DNA from: Bradyrhizobium sp. CIAT3101
GTDB lineage: Bacteria; Pseudomonadota; Alphaproteobacteria; Rhizobiales; Xanthobacteraceae
Assembly: GCF_029714945.1 (NCBI RefSeq)
Contig: NZ_CP121634.1
Location: forward strand, 1,323,001-1,387,000
DNA: 64,000 nt
Direction: 5' to 3'
The notes under the pieces are model-generated. The model ran no database searches, was not told the DNA's origin, and saw nothing but the letters and a program-made list of their open reading frames with translations. Positions 24,432 through 33,795 of this stretch are shown here, one piece after another. A program made the position numbers and the translations under genes. Each line of letters begins with the position of its first letter. Position 1 is the first letter of the stretch.

Positions 24432-25256
24432 ATGCCCACCATCACCACCAAGGACGGCGTCGAGATCTTTTTCAAGGATTGGGGCTCGGGCCAGCCGATC
24501 GTGTTCAGCCATGGCTGGCCGCTGTCAGCCGACGACTGGGACGCGCAGATGATGTTCTTCGTCACCCGCGGCTATCGCGTCGTCGCCCATGACCGCCGCG
24601 GGCACGGCCGCTCGGCCCAGGTCGCCGACGGTCACGACATGGATCATTATGCCGACGATCTCGCGGCGGTGACCGCGCATCTCGACCTCAAGAACGCCAT
24701 CCATGTCGGCCATTCCACCGGCGGCGGCGAGGTCGTGCACTACATCGCGCGCCACGGCGAGTCTCGCGTGGCGAAGGCCGCGATCCTCTCCGCGGTGCCG
24801 CCGCTGATGGTGAAGACCGAGGCCAATCCCGGCGGTCTGCCCAAGGATGTGTTCGACGGCTTTCAGACGGCGCTCGCCGCCGGCCGCTCGGCGTTCTACC
24901 GCGACGTCGCCGCCGGACCCTTCTATGGCTACAACCGTCCCGGTGCAAAACCGTCGGAGGCGGTGATCCAGAACTGGTGGCGCCAGGGCATGATGGGCGG
25001 CGCGAAGGCGCATTACGACGGCATCGTCGCGTTCTCGCAGACTGATTTCACGGAGGATCTGAAGAAGATCAACGTGCCGGTGCTGGTGATGCACGGCGAC
25101 GACGACCAGATCGTGCCTTACGCCGATTCCGCGCCGCTGTCGGCCAAGCTGCTCAAGAACGGCACGCTGAAAACCTACAAGGGCTTTCCGCACGGCATGC
25201 CGACCACGCACGCCGAAACCATCAACGCGGACCTGCTGGCGTTCTTCAAGGGCTGA
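24432..25256 (+). CDS. Alpha/beta hydrolase, non-heme chloroperoxidase / arylesterase type
   Basis: A 274-residue serine hydrolase. It has [15 protein letters not shown] with the oxyanion [11 protein letters not shown], the nucleophile elbow GHSTGGGEV (Ser near residue 97), a catalytic aspartate in HGDDDQIVP and a histidine in [12 protein letters not shown]. These features are diagnostic of the cofactor-free haloperoxidase/esterase subgroup, whose natural role is probably esterase or perhydrolase. AAAGGAGTC is ideally placed. It converges on a TetR gene 9 bases downstream. Confidence 0.92.
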   Translation: MPTITTKDGVEIFFKDWGSGQPIVFSHGWPLSADDWDAQMMFFVTRGYRVVAHDRRGHGRSAQVADGHDMDHYADDLAAVTAHLDLKNAIHVGHSTGGGEVVHYIARHGESRVAKAAILSAVPPLMVKTEANPGGLPKDVFDGFQTALAAGRSAFYRDVAAGPFYGYNRPGAKPSEAVIQNWWRQGMMGGAKAHYDGIVAFSQTDFTEDLKKINVPVLVMHGDDDQIVPYADSAPLSAKLLKNGTLKTYKGFPHGMPTTHAETINADLLAFFKG

Positions 25257-25265
25257 GCAGGTCGC

Positions 25266-25907
25266 TCACGCCAGGATCGTTCTGATCGCATCGAAGGTCC
25301 GCTTGACGAAAGCCTCCGGCTTGTCGCGCGGGCCTTGGCTGAGCCAGCTCTCGCCGCCGACGCGCATCGCGCCGGTGGCGATCATGGCGACGAGACGTGC
25401 CCTCAAGCGGTCCGACTTGCGGCCCGAGCGTTGCGCAAGCCCCTCCGCCAGCGCGCGCTCGAGTTTTTCGTATTTGAGCTGATCGCGGGCCTGCAGCGCG
25501 GGATTGTCGCGCTTGAGCCGCGACATCGCCGCCGCCTCGGTGGGATCGATCCGCTTCATCGCCGCAGCGATCGCATTCTCCGCCGCCGTCAGCATGGATT
25601 CCTCCGCGGGCCGCGCCAGGATTTCGGCGACAAGCGCCGCTGCCGCATCCTCCTGCCAGGCGGCGACCACGTCCTCCTTCGACGCGAAATAATGAAAAAA
25701 GCTCCGCCGCGACATGTCGGCCGCTTCGGCGATGTCGTCGATCGTGGTGGCCTCGAAGCCGCGCTCCAGGAACAGGGCCATCGCCGCGCGCTTCAGCCGC
25801 TCGCGGGTTTCCTGCTGCTTGCGCTGGCGCAGGCCGGCGGCCGGCGGAGATTTCTCTCCGGCGTTCAACGGCTTGTGGCGTTTCGCGGCGGGCTTCGAAG
25901 CCTTCAA
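25266..25907 (-). CDS. TetR-family transcriptional regulator
   Basis: A 213-residue regulator. The N-terminal HTH at about residues 30-80 contains RERLKRAAMALFLERGFEA and IAEAADMSRRSFFHYFASKE, the recognition-helix signature. The C-terminal part is an all-helical ligand domain. The start is TTG at 25907, preceded by GAGGTGAAAGAA; no ATG is available in frame. It is divergent from the SDR gene (start 25992, 84 bases away) and therefore a likely repressor of the SDR / NAD-binding pair, and it converges on the hydrolase. The ligand is unknown. Confidence 0.88.
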   Translation of the reverse strand: MKASKPAAKRHKPLNAGEKSPPAAGLRQRKQQETRERLKRAAMALFLERGFEATTIDDIAEAADMSRRSFFHYFASKEDVVAAWQEDAAAALVAEILARPAEESMLTAAENAIAAAMKRIDPTEAAAMSRLKRDNPALQARDQLKYEKLERALAEGLAQRSGRKSDRLRARLVAMIATGAMRVGGESWLSQGPRDKPEAFVKRTFDAIRTILA

Positions 25908-25991
25908 ATTCTTTCACCTCTTGCAAACTTGCACTCAGTGCACATTTAGACCCGTCGCGGGCCTCGTTCCAGCCCTGAACGGAGATATGGC

Positions 25992-26930
25992 ATGACCGAC
26001 TGGACCACGGCAGACATCCCCTCGCTCAGCGGCAAGACCGTCGTCGTCACCGGGGCCACCGGCGGCCTCGGCTATGAGACGGTGCTGGCGCTGGCGGGCG
26101 CCGGAGCCATCGTCATACTGACAGGGCGCAACGACGCAAAGGGGCTGCGGGCGATCGAAGGCATTTGCGCGCAGTTTCCCAACGCCTTGATCGCCTATGA
26201 GCATCTCGACCTCGCCAGCCTGGCGTCGGTCGCCGATTTCGCCCGGCGTTTTGCCGCCAGCAACGACCAGCTCGACCTCCTCGTCAACAATGCCGGCGTG
26301 ATGGCGCTGCCGAAACGGCTTGAGACCGAGGATGGTTTCGAGATGCAGCTCGGCACCAATTATCTCGGCCATTATGCCCTGACGGCCCGCCTGCTGCCGC
26401 AGCTCCGCCGCGTCAAGGGGCCGCGGATCGTCAACCTCTCCAGCCTCGCGCATCGCACCGGCGCGATCCATTTCGATGATCTGCAGAGCCAGCGGTCCTA
26501 TCGTCCCTGGCGCGCCTACTGCCAGTCCAAGCTCGCAATGCTGATGTTCTCGCTCGAATTGCAGCGGCGCAGCGATGCGGCCGGCTGGGGCCTGCGGAGT
26601 GTTGCCGCGCATCCCGGCTACGCGCGCACCGATCTCATTCCGAACGGTCCGGGCACCAACAGCTTCCAGTCGCGCGTGAGCCGGTGGCTCCAGCCCTTCA
26701 TCAGCCAGTCCGCGGCGGAAGGCGCGCTGCCGACCCTGTTCGCGGCGACCTCGCCGGCCGCGGAGCCCGGCGGCTATTACGGCCCCAACTGGTTCTACGA
26801 ATTGAAGGGGCCGCCGGTCGAGGCGCGGATCATGCCGCGGGCGAAGGATTTCGCGTCCGCGGCCAAGCTGTGGGATGTCTCGGCGACGCTGACCGGTGTA
26901 TCCTTCGACGCGATCGCGGCCGCCGCATGA
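25992..26930 (+). CDS. SDR-family NAD(P)-dependent oxidoreductase (retinol-dehydrogenase-like)
   Basis: A 312-residue SDR of the extended WW-oxidoreductase/retinol-dehydrogenase-like group. It has VTGATGGLGYETV, NNAGVMALP, the EMQLGTNYLGHYAL segment typical of this subgroup, catalytic serine in NLSSLAHR and YCQSK as the YxxxK pair. It is likely TetR-controlled by divergent position. Its stop overlaps an in-frame ATG of the following gene. Substrate unknown, probably a ketone or aldehyde. Confidence 0.9.
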   Translation: MTDWTTADIPSLSGKTVVVTGATGGLGYETVLALAGAGAIVILTGRNDAKGLRAIEGICAQFPNALIAYEHLDLASLASVADFARRFAASNDQLDLLVNNAGVMALPKRLETEDGFEMQLGTNYLGHYALTARLLPQLRRVKGPRIVNLSSLAHRTGAIHFDDLQSQRSYRPWRAYCQSKLAMLMFSLELQRRSDAAGWGLRSVAAHPGYARTDLIPNGPGTNSFQSRVSRWLQPFISQSAAEGALPTLFAATSPAAEPGGYYGPNWFYELKGPPVEARIMPRAKDFASAAKLWDVSATLTGVSFDAIAAAA

Positions 26931-26956
26931 GCCGCGATCCCGGCGGGGACGTCCCG

Positions 26957-27616
26957 ATGCGTGTCATCATTTTCGGCGCGACCGGCATGGTCGGGCAGGG
27001 TGTGTTGCGTGAATGTCTGGTCGATGCCGGTGTCGCGCGTGTGCTCGTGGTCGGACGCAGTCCGGTCGGCGTGCGCAATGCCAAGCTGACCGAGATCATC
27101 CACGACGATTTCACCGACTATTCGAAGATCGAGGCGCAGCTCGCAGGCTATGACGCCTGCTTCTTCTGCCTCGGCGTTTCCTCGATCGGCATGAGCGAGG
27201 ACCGCTACCGCCATCTCACCTACGACATCACGCTCGCGGCGGCGGCGACGCTAGCGCGGCTCAATCCACAGATGACCTTCACCTATGTCACCGGCGCCGG
27301 CACCGATTCCACCGAGAAGGGTTCGCGGATGTGGGCGCGCGTCAAGGGCAAGACCGAGAACGATCTGCTCAAGCTGCCGTTCAAGGCCGCCTACATGTTC
27401 CGGCCCGGCGCGATCCAGCCCCTGCACGGAATCCGCTCGAAGACGGCCTGGGTGCAAGCGGTCTACGACGTGACCTGGCCGCTGTGGTCGGTGCTGCGCC
27501 GGATCTCGCCCGGGCTCGTCACCTCGACCGAGCAGATGGGGCGCGCCATGATCCATGTGGCCAGGGTTGGCTATCCCAGGAGGGTGCTGGAGATGAACGA
27601 TATCAATAGCCTCTAG
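26957..27616 (+). CDS. NAD(P)-binding epimerase/NmrA-like protein
   Basis: A 219-residue Rossmann protein of the atypical SDR group. The dinucleotide motif IIFGATGMVGQGVL lies at residues 4-17, followed by VLVVGRS. YVTGAGTDSTEKGS and RPGAIQPLHG are typical of the short oxidoreductase HTATIP2/YbjT-like proteins. An alternative ATG at 26927 overlaps the previous stop as ATGA and would add ten residues; either supports cotranscription with the SDR gene. Catalysis is uncertain because the Tyr-Lys pair is not clear. Confidence 0.85.
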   Translation: MRVIIFGATGMVGQGVLRECLVDAGVARVLVVGRSPVGVRNAKLTEIIHDDFTDYSKIEAQLAGYDACFFCLGVSSIGMSEDRYRHLTYDITLAAAATLARLNPQMTFTYVTGAGTDSTEKGSRMWARVKGKTENDLLKLPFKAAYMFRPGAIQPLHGIRSKTAWVQAVYDVTWPLWSVLRRISPGLVTSTEQMGRAMIHVARVGYPRRVLEMNDINSL

Positions 27617-27705
27617 TCGGTCGTCCACGCGGCCGCTAGTTTGGGCGGAAATATCGGCAGCCCCGCGCGTTGAGCCGTATCAGCCCTCGAGGAGAAGTGT
27701 CGGTG

Positions 27706-28155
27706 ATGTCTCCCCAGCTCAAACTGATCGCGCTCGATGCGGACGATCTCGCGGTGATCTCCACCCATGTGCAGGATGCCCGGGTGCAGCCTTCCGACAT
27801 CATCTGGCGGCAGGGCGAGAAGCGCCTGGTGGTCGGGATGAGCCGGCTGGACTGGGAGCAGACGCTGGCGGGCGAGGCCGAGCCGCGTCGGCTGGTGTCG
27901 GCGCTTCGCTTCGACCGCGTGCTCGCCTGCAAGTCGCGCAACATCGATCTCGCGACGCCTGAGGCGGTCCTGGACCTCGTCGGTATCGAGTTTCATCCCC
28001 AGGACGGTCGCGATGAGGAGCCCGGCGGCAGCGCGCTCTTGCTGTTCGCCCAGGGCGGCGCCATCCGCCTCGACGTCGAATGCCTGGAATGCGAGCTGAC
28101 CGATTTGGGCGCGGACGAACTGGGAACGGGGCTGGCGATCGAGGGAGAGGGGTGA
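27706..28155 (+). CDS. DUF2948 family protein
   Basis: A 149-residue cytosolic protein of unknown function, conserved in alphaproteobacteria immediately upstream of hisD. Segments LKLIALDADDLAVISTHVQDA, MSRLDWE and LNLLAI-like LLLFAQGGAIRLDVECLE identify DUF2948. AGGAGAAGT precedes ATG 27706; the longer frame is less likely. It is the first gene of the hisD housekeeping run here. In related genomes murA commonly precedes it (recalled), which is not the case here. A 6-bp hairpin (28201-28222) lies between it and hisD. Confidence 0.87.
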   Translation: MSPQLKLIALDADDLAVISTHVQDARVQPSDIIWRQGEKRLVVGMSRLDWEQTLAGEAEPRRLVSALRFDRVLACKSRNIDLATPEAVLDLVGIEFHPQDGRDEEPGGSALLLFAQGGAIRLDVECLECELTDLGADELGTGLAIEGEG

Positions 28156-28314
28156 GGTTGCCTGTATACCAGCCGAGCCGGCGCGGGCCCTCGCCGGAAC
28201 GGCAGCTTCCAAAGGGGCTGCCAAGGGTTGACGCAGCTTTCCCGCCGCGCCATTGAGCAGGGGGGCCGGTAAGCCGGACCGCGCCCCCTAAAACCAGCAG
28301 AAGCCAAGCCCAAA

Positions 28315-29610
28315 ATGCCCGTTCGTCTCGACCGCAGCAGCGCCGATTTTGACCAGCGATTCGCGGCCTTCCTCGCCGCCAAGCGAGAGGTCTCGGCCGA
28401 TGTCGAGGCGGCCGCGCGCGCCATCGTCGACGACGTCGCCAAGCGGGGCGATGCCGCGCTGCTCGAGGCGACCGCAAAGTTCGATCGGCTGAGGCTGGAC
28501 GCCTCCGGCCTGCGCATTTCGGCAGCCGAGATCGAAGCTGCGACAAAGGCCTGCGATGCGGCGACGCTGGATGCGCTGAAACTCGCGCGTGACCGGATCG
28601 AGACTTACCATCGTCGCCAGCTCCCGAAGGACGAGCGCTTCACCGACCCGCTCGGGGTCGAGCTCGGCTGGCGTTACACGGCAATCGAATCCGCTGGCCT
28701 CTATGTGCCGGGCGGCACTGCGGCCTATCCGTCGTCGGTGCTGATGAACGCAGTGCCTGCAAAAGTCGCCGGCGTCTCGCGCCTGGTGATGGTGGTGCCG
28801 TCGCCCGACGGCAAGCTCAATCCGCTAGTGCTGGCGGCAGCCCATCTCGGTGGCGTCAGCGAGATCTACCGCGTCGGCGGAGCGCAGGCCGTGGCCGCAC
28901 TCGCTTACGGCACCGCGACGATTGCGCCGGTCGCCAAGATCGTCGGTCCCGGCAATGCCTATGTCGCCGCCGCAAAGCGGCTGGTCTTCGGCAAGGTTGG
29001 TATCGACATGATCGCCGGCCCCTCCGAGGTGCTGGTGATTGCTGACGATACCGGCAATGCCGACTGGATCGCCGCCGATCTGCTGGCGCAAGCCGAGCAT
29101 GACGCCAGCGCGCAATCGATCCTGATCACTGACTCGGCGCGCCTTGCCGCCGATGTCGAGAAGGCGGTCGAAGCGCAGCTCAAGACGCTGCCGCGCGCCG
29201 GAATTGCCGGCAAGTCCTGGGCCGATTTCGGCGCCATCATCATGGTGAAGTCTCTCGCTGATGCCATTCCGCTCGCCGATGCAATCGCCGCCGAGCATCT
29301 CGAGATCATGACCGGTGATCCCGATGCGCTTGCTGCAAAGATCCGCAACGCCGGTGCTGTCTTCCTCGGCGCGCATACGCCGGAGGCGATCGGCGATTAT
29401 GTCGGCGGCTCCAACCACGTGCTGCCGACGGCGCGCTCGGCGCGATTCTCCTCAGGGCTCGGGGTCGCCGATTTCATGAAGCGCACCTCGATCCTGAAAT
29501 GCGGCCCGGACCAGCTGCGTGCGCTGGGACCTGCCGCGATGACGCTTGGACAAGCGGAGGGGTTGGATGCCCATTCGCGCTCGATTGGATTGCGCCTCAA
29601 TCTGTCATGA
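28315..29610 (+). CDS. hisD: Histidinol dehydrogenase HisD
   Basis: HisD carries out the last two steps of histidine synthesis, oxidising L-histidinol to L-histidine with two NAD+. It is 431 residues, normal for the family. Motifs are [49 protein letters not shown], the catalytic [10 protein letters not shown] and AAEHLEIM regions with Zn ligands, and GGSNHVLPT. No histidine-codon leader was seen upstream. The stop overlaps the UPF0262 start (ATGA). Other his genes are elsewhere, as usual in alphaproteobacteria. Confidence 0.97.
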   Translation: MPVRLDRSSADFDQRFAAFLAAKREVSADVEAAARAIVDDVAKRGDAALLEATAKFDRLRLDASGLRISAAEIEAATKACDAATLDALKLARDRIETYHRRQLPKDERFTDPLGVELGWRYTAIESAGLYVPGGTAAYPSSVLMNAVPAKVAGVSRLVMVVPSPDGKLNPLVLAAAHLGGVSEIYRVGGAQAVAALAYGTATIAPVAKIVGPGNAYVAAAKRLVFGKVGIDMIAGPSEVLVIADDTGNADWIAADLLAQAEHDASAQSILITDSARLAADVEKAVEAQLKTLPRAGIAGKSWADFGAIIMVKSLADAIPLADAIAAEHLEIMTGDPDALAAKIRNAGAVFLGAHTPEAIGDYVGGSNHVLPTARSARFSSGLGVADFMKRTSILKCGPDQLRALGPAAMTLGQAEGLDAHSRSIGLRLNLS

Positions 29611-30104
29611 CCCAGCCGCCCGAACAGGACGACTCGACCAATCGCATCGTCGCGGTCACCCTCGACGAAGACTCGATCGGCCGTTCCGGGCCCGACATCG
29701 AGCATGAGCGCGCGATCGCGATCTACGATCTGATCGAGCAGAACCTGTTCGCGCCAGATGGTTCGGACGGCAAGGGGCCGTTCACGCTGCACATCGGCAT
29801 CACCGGCAGCCGGCTGATGTTCGACATCCGCCGCGAGGACGGCACGCCCGTGGTCGCGCATCTGTTGTCGCTGACGCCGTTCCGACGGATCGTGAAGGAT
29901 TATTTCATGATCTGCGACAGCTACTACCAGGCGATCCGCACCGCGACCCCGGACAAGATCGAGGCGATCGACATGGGCCGCCGCGGCATCCATGACGAGG
30001 GCTCGCGTACGCTGCAGGAGCGGCTGAAGGGCAAGGTACGGGTCGATTTCGAGACCTCGCGCCGGCTGTTCACGCTCATCACCGTTCTGCACTGGAAGGG
30101 CTAA
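29607..30104 (+). CDS. UPF0262 family protein
   Basis: A 165-residue protein of unknown function with the UPF0262 hallmark segments [29 protein letters not shown] and [17 protein letters not shown]. The family is restricted to alphaproteobacteria and sits between hisD and the low-molecular-weight phosphatase, as here. Start ATG 29607 overlaps the hisD stop, so translation is coupled. Cytosolic, with no known catalytic motif. Confidence 0.92.
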   Translation: MTQPPEQDDSTNRIVAVTLDEDSIGRSGPDIEHERAIAIYDLIEQNLFAPDGSDGKGPFTLHIGITGSRLMFDIRREDGTPVVAHLLSLTPFRRIVKDYFMICDSYYQAIRTATPDKIEAIDMGRRGIHDEGSRTLQERLKGKVRVDFETSRRLFTLITVLHWKG

Positions 30105-30109
30105 GTGCG

Positions 30110-30577
30110 ATGGCGGGTCCGCCACGCACACGCGATCCGCAATCGGTGCTGTTTGCCTGCGCCATGAACAGCGTGCGCTCGCCGATGGCCGAGAGCCTGT
30201 TGCGGCACATGTTCCCGCAGGGCCTCTACGTGAAATCGGCCGGCGCCAGAAAAGGCGAGCTCGATCCGTTCGCGGTGGCCGTGATGGCCGAGCTCGGCCA
30301 GGACATCTCCATCCACAAGCCGCAGACCTTCGAGGAGCTGGAGGACTGGGAGGGGCTGAATTTCGACCTCATCATCACGCTCTCGCCGGAAGCGCACCAC
30401 AAGGCGCTGGAGCTGACCCGCACGCTCGCCGCCGACGTCGAATACTGGCCGACGCATGACCCCACCACCATGGAGGGCAGCCGCGACCAGAAGCTCGCTG
30501 CCTATCGCGAGGTCTGCGACCAGCTGCTGATGCGGATCCGACGGCGTTTCGCCAAGGTCGGCGCGGCGAGCGGGTAG
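30110..30577 (+). CDS. Low-molecular-weight protein-tyrosine-phosphatase-like protein
   Basis: A 155-residue phosphatase of the LMW-PTP/arsenate-reductase superfamily. The P-loop CAMNSVRS fits CX5R(S), with the catalytic Cys near residue 17 and Arg six residues later. A late aspartate in THDPTT is the likely general acid. Position after UPF0262 (5-base gap) is the conserved alphaproteobacterial order. The substrate is unknown; a role in cell-envelope or development signalling has been suggested for such proteins elsewhere but is not shown here. Confidence 0.9.
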   Translation: MAGPPRTRDPQSVLFACAMNSVRSPMAESLLRHMFPQGLYVKSAGARKGELDPFAVAVMAELGQDISIHKPQTFEELEDWEGLNFDLIITLSPEAHHKALELTRTLAADVEYWPTHDPTTMEGSRDQKLAAYREVCDQLLMRIRRRFAKVGAASG

Positions 30578-30735
30578 CATGGGACCGACGTAACACCCGC
30601 GTCACAGACTAAGGGCACACGCATGTCGGACACCTCGAATCACCAAAGTCCGGGTTCCCGGGTTGTGAAATCAGCCCTCGTCCGATAGGTTCCGCGCGCA
30701 ATTCACCCCCTGCCTCGACCCCCAAAAATCACCTG

Positions 30736-31365
30736 ATGCTCGGCCGCCCCAAATTCGTTCTTGCCTCCGGTTCGCCGCGACGCCTGTCGCTGCTCAACCA
30801 GGCCGGCATCGACCCGGACGCGCTCCGGCCGGCCGATGTCGACGAGACGCCGAAGCGGGGCGAGCTGCCGCGCGCCTGCGCCAATCGCCTGGCGCGGGCC
30901 AAGGCCGATGCGGCGCTGAAATCGGTGCAACTGGACGACGAGCTGCGCGGCGCCTTCATCCTGTCGGCCGATACGGTCGTGGCGGTCGGCCGCCGCATCC
31001 TGCCCAAGGCCAATCTGGTGGACGAGGCCGCGCAGTGCCTGCGGCTGCTGTCGGGCCGCAACCACCGCGTCTACACCGCGATCACCCTGGTGACGCCGCG
31101 CGAGGCGTTCCGCCAGCGCCTGGTCGAGACCCGCGTCCGCTTCAAGCGCCTGTCGGAAGACGACATCCAGGCCTATATCGGCTCCGGCGAATGGCGCGGC
31201 AAAGCCGGCGGCTACGCCGTGCAGGGCATCGCGGGCTCGTTCGTGGTGAAGATGGTGGGCTCCTACACCAACGTCGTCGGCCTGCCGCTCTACGAGACCA
31301 CGACGCTGCTCGGCGGCGAGGGCTTTCCGATCCGTTTCGGCTGGCTCAACGCCACCGCCGTCTGA
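30736..31365 (+). CDS. Maf-like nucleoside triphosphate pyrophosphatase
   Basis: A 209-residue Maf/YhdE-type house-cleaning pyrophosphatase that hydrolyses non-canonical or pyrimidine dNTPs to monophosphates. The N-terminal [11 protein letters not shown], the catalytic ADTVVAVG and the [10 protein letters not shown] loop are standard, followed by [15 protein letters not shown] and the NVVGLPL strand. It precedes yacG as in most alphaproteobacteria. The infA gene often found before it in relatives is absent from the 158-base gap, which holds only a possible 21-codon ORF starting at 30623. Confidence 0.92.
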   Translation: MLGRPKFVLASGSPRRLSLLNQAGIDPDALRPADVDETPKRGELPRACANRLARAKADAALKSVQLDDELRGAFILSADTVVAVGRRILPKANLVDEAAQCLRLLSGRNHRVYTAITLVTPREAFRQRLVETRVRFKRLSEDDIQAYIGSGEWRGKAGGYAVQGIAGSFVVKMVGSYTNVVGLPLYETTTLLGGEGFPIRFGWLNATAV

Positions 31366-31491
31366 CAAAAAGCGCGAAAACAACCCGATGCACAGTAGAA
31401 GCGGGTGGGGACGCGCTTGCGCCCCCGTCGCGGGAACCCGTTTGCCGAAGAGCACTTGAACCTCGTCACAGCGTGTACAGCTATCCCGACC

Positions 31492-31674
31492 ATGGACGAC
31501 CACGTCAAAAAGCCCGCCTCGCCCCTCAAAACCTGCCCGATCTGCGGCAAGCCGCAGGTGGAGGCCACCCGTCCGTTCTGCTCGTCGCGCTGCCGCGACG
31601 TCGACCTGAACCGCTGGCTGAAAGGTTGCTACGTCATCCCCGGCCGGGATGATGAGGTGGATGACGTAGAATAA
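31492..31674 (+). CDS. yacG: DNA gyrase inhibitor YacG
   Basis: A 60-residue zinc protein that in E. coli binds GyrB and blocks gyrase. The four Zn ligands are CPICGK and FCSSRCRD, followed by the family helix [18 protein letters not shown] 31492 was chosen because it gives the expected short N-terminus; the longer frame has no family resemblance. It ends 163 bases before tRNA-Phe, the conserved neighbour. Confidence 0.92.
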   Translation: MDDHVKKPASPLKTCPICGKPQVEATRPFCSSRCRDVDLNRWLKGCYVIPGRDDEVDDVE

Positions 31675-31837
31675 TGATGAATATCAATTACTTAATAGTG
31701 AGGCTCGCAAGCCCGCGCACCTTGTGCACAGCCGGGCCGCGCCCGGCGAAGCCACTCGGCGAAGCCGGGTAGACAGGCCGCTGTGAGCCCACTATAAACC
31801 GCCCGCTCGATGGGCTTTGGCCCCTCTCGTGGAGCAC

Positions 31838-31913
31838 GCCCAGGTAGCTCAGTTGGTAGAGCATGCGACTGAAAATCGCAGTGTCGGTGGTTCGATTCCG
31901 CCCCTGGGCACCA
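31838..31913 (+). tRNA. tRNA-Phe (anticodon GAA)
   Basis: Starts GCCCAGGTAGCTCAGTTGG, with anticodon arm TGCGACT-GAA-AATCGCA (GAA at 31871-31873), and ends CCTGGGCACCA with encoded CCA. All arms fold. Its last 26 bases recur exactly at 31993-32018, and its upstream region plus 5' half recur in decayed form at 42440-42546. Confidence 0.97.
31888..31913 (+). repeat. attachment-site-like direct repeat, copy within tRNA-Phe
   Basis: The 3' terminal 26 bases of tRNA-Phe, from TGGTTCGATT to GGGCACCA, are repeated exactly at 31993-32018. Duplication of a tRNA 3' end is the usual footprint of tyrosine-recombinase integration. Confidence 0.7.
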
Positions 31914-31992
31914 CTCAATTTCGGTGCCTCCGTAACCCGAAGACCTCCCGAGCGAGAGCTCGTCCCGGCGTAGCCCGAAGGGCGAAGCCGGA

Positions 31993-32018
31993 TGGTTCGA
32001 TTCCGCCCCTGGGCACCA
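31993..32018 (+). repeat. attachment-site-like direct repeat, distal copy of the tRNA-Phe 3' end
   Basis: Exact 26-base copy of 31888-31913, without the rest of a tRNA upstream. The 79 bases between the copies contain CGTAGCCCGAAGGGCGAAGC, a recurrent repeat unit, and no gene. No integrase gene is in the window, so this is a relic site. Confidence 0.7.
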
Positions 32019-32203
32019 TTTCCACGCTGAAGCGTGATCTTTCCAAAGAATGTTCGACCTGGAGCAGGTTGCTTCGCGCGACACGGTCCGACCGTGTCCA
32101 ACGCCCTCAAGCTCTGTCCAGAATGGCTTGAGGAGCTTAGGCTGCCCCGGCGGTGCATATGCCGCACAAATCTATTCGGGACATCTTACGAGAGGTGACG
32201 ACC

Positions 32204-32407
32204 ATGGATGCCGACAAGGCCATTGCATTGATCTCTGCGGCCGGCATGGAACTCACCGACCGGCGCCGCAACGGTGCGGATAATGGGTGGACTCTCAGTT
32301 TCTCCAACGGCGCCATCCTCGAAGTCGGGGACAAGGGGGAGGTGTCAGCCTCCGGCAAGGGAGCCGACACGGTCGCAAACCTTCTCGGTCTCGGCAGCAA
32401 AACCTGA
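32204..32407 (+). CDS. Small hypothetical protein
   Basis: A 67-residue protein, MDADKAIALISAAGMELTD..., with an N-terminal helix and then strands (WTLSFSNGAILEVGDKGEVS) ending GLGSKT. No signal or membrane segment. AGAGGTGACG lies just upstream of ATG 32204. I recognise no family. It is the first gene after the tRNA-Phe repeat and converges on the peroxidase gene. Base composition is close to its neighbours. Confidence 0.6.
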   Translation: MDADKAIALISAAGMELTDRRRNGADNGWTLSFSNGAILEVGDKGEVSASGKGADTVANLLGLGSKT

Positions 32408-32450
32408 GCTCCGAGCTGAAGAACGGCGACGAACGGCTCTTCTGAGCTCC

Positions 32451-33677
32451 TCACTTCGCTGGCTCATATCCGTCGGTCAGCGTACCAAGGAAGGCGACGA
32501 CATCGTCGATGTCAGTCGCGTTCAAGGCCGGCGCATCGCCGGCCTTGCGGTCAAACGGCGGCTCCATGTTGACATTGGCCTTGGGCCTGTCGGGCAGGTC
32601 GTCATATTTGTCGATGCTGCCGTCGGCTTTGCGCGGATACCAAAGTTCGGGCCGGGTTTCCCGCTCGACGTAGAACCGCACCGCGTCTCGTAACGAATGT
32701 ACGGCGCCGTTGTGAAAGAAGGTCCGGCGGAGCGCGACATTGCGGAGTGTCGACGTACGAAACAGACCGCAATAATCCTCGCGCTTCAGGAAGTCGGTGC
32801 GTAGGGGGCCGCACAAACCGAGATCGAAATAGCCCGGGTCCTTGTTGGCGGGAATGTCGCGATTGCGCGGGATGCCGAGTGCAATCAGTCCGTAATCCGT
32901 GAACTGGGGCGGGGTGCCATCATTGCCTCGTTTGCTGATGTGGCAGGACGCGCAATTGCCCTTGTCCGGCGCATTGAACAATTCGAGCCCGCGCGCTTCC
33001 TGAGCGGTGAGCTCAGCCTTTCCAGCCAGCACCGCGTCATATTTGCTCGAATAGGGATAAAAGGTTCGGTGGTCCTGCTGGTAGACCTCGAGCGCCTTGA
33101 GGGCCGTCTTGTAAACCGCGGCCGGATTGGCAACGGCTTTGGCCCCGGCAATGGCAGCGATAGCCTTGCCATGCCCCGCAGCGAGCACCCGGCGAGCCAC
33201 CTCGGTTTCATCCCGATTGCCCATCTCGAAATCCGAGAGCAGGGGAATCCTGGCTTGATCGGCGCCACGGTCGACCCGTCCATCCCAGGTGAGGCCTCCT
33301 GTTGGGCCATTGTCGATGCTTTCGTCGGCCTCGTCCTCGGAATCATGGAAATGCTCGGTGAAGGACGGCACCACCTGCAGGTATTTCAGGGAGGGAACCG
33401 CTCGCGCGCCAGGTTGCTGCATGTCGCCACCGCCCAACTGGACCGCGCGGTCGTTGGCAGGGCCGAAAGCGTGCGCGGGATCGTGGCAGGATGAACAGGA
33501 GAGTTTCCCCGATCCCGAGAGCGAAGGATCGAAAAACAGGGCCTGACCCAAAGCTCCGAGTTGCTCGGCCTGCCGACGCGCCTGGCTACGTGACATCTCA
33601 GCACTGGTCTGGGCCGGACCAACGGTCGAAGCCGCGAGGACGATCACAGCTGCGAAAACCCAATGCTCAATCCGCAT
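32451..33677 (-). CDS. Di-heme cytochrome c peroxidase family protein
   Basis: A 408-residue exported c-type cytochrome of the CCP/MauG family. Signal peptide residues 1-27 end TSAEM. Two heme-binding motifs are present: CSSCH at 61-65 and CASCH near 245, the second in the canonical GLELFNAPDKGNCASCH context. Later segments FRTSTLRNVALRRTFFHNGAVHSLRDAVRFY resemble MauG-like proteins. Such enzymes reduce hydrogen peroxide or oxidise specific partners in the periplasm. It is divergent from the phospholipase/phosphatase gene with about 118 bases between starts, so they may share regulation. Confidence 0.92.
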   Translation of the reverse strand: MRIEHWVFAAVIVLAASTVGPAQTSAEMSRSQARRQAEQLGALGQALFFDPSLSGSGKLSCSSCHDPAHAFGPANDRAVQLGGGDMQQPGARAVPSLKYLQVVPSFTEHFHDSEDEADESIDNGPTGGLTWDGRVDRGADQARIPLLSDFEMGNRDETEVARRVLAAGHGKAIAAIAGAKAVANPAAVYKTALKALEVYQQDHRTFYPYSSKYDAVLAGKAELTAQEARGLELFNAPDKGNCASCHISKRGNDGTPPQFTDYGLIALGIPRNRDIPANKDPGYFDLGLCGPLRTDFLKREDYCGLFRTSTLRNVALRRTFFHNGAVHSLRDAVRFYVERETRPELWYPRKADGSIDKYDDLPDRPKANVNMEPPFDRKAGDAPALNATDIDDVVAFLGTLTDGYEPAK

Positions 33678-33795
33678 ATTGCAAACCGGGTTGATCCTTG
33701 GACATCTTCATGGCGATCCGAACGTGCCTTCGGCGAGCGTCTGCGCTATGACGAACGGAACGATAGCAACAATCAGGCTGAAGCAGGGGGCTTGG

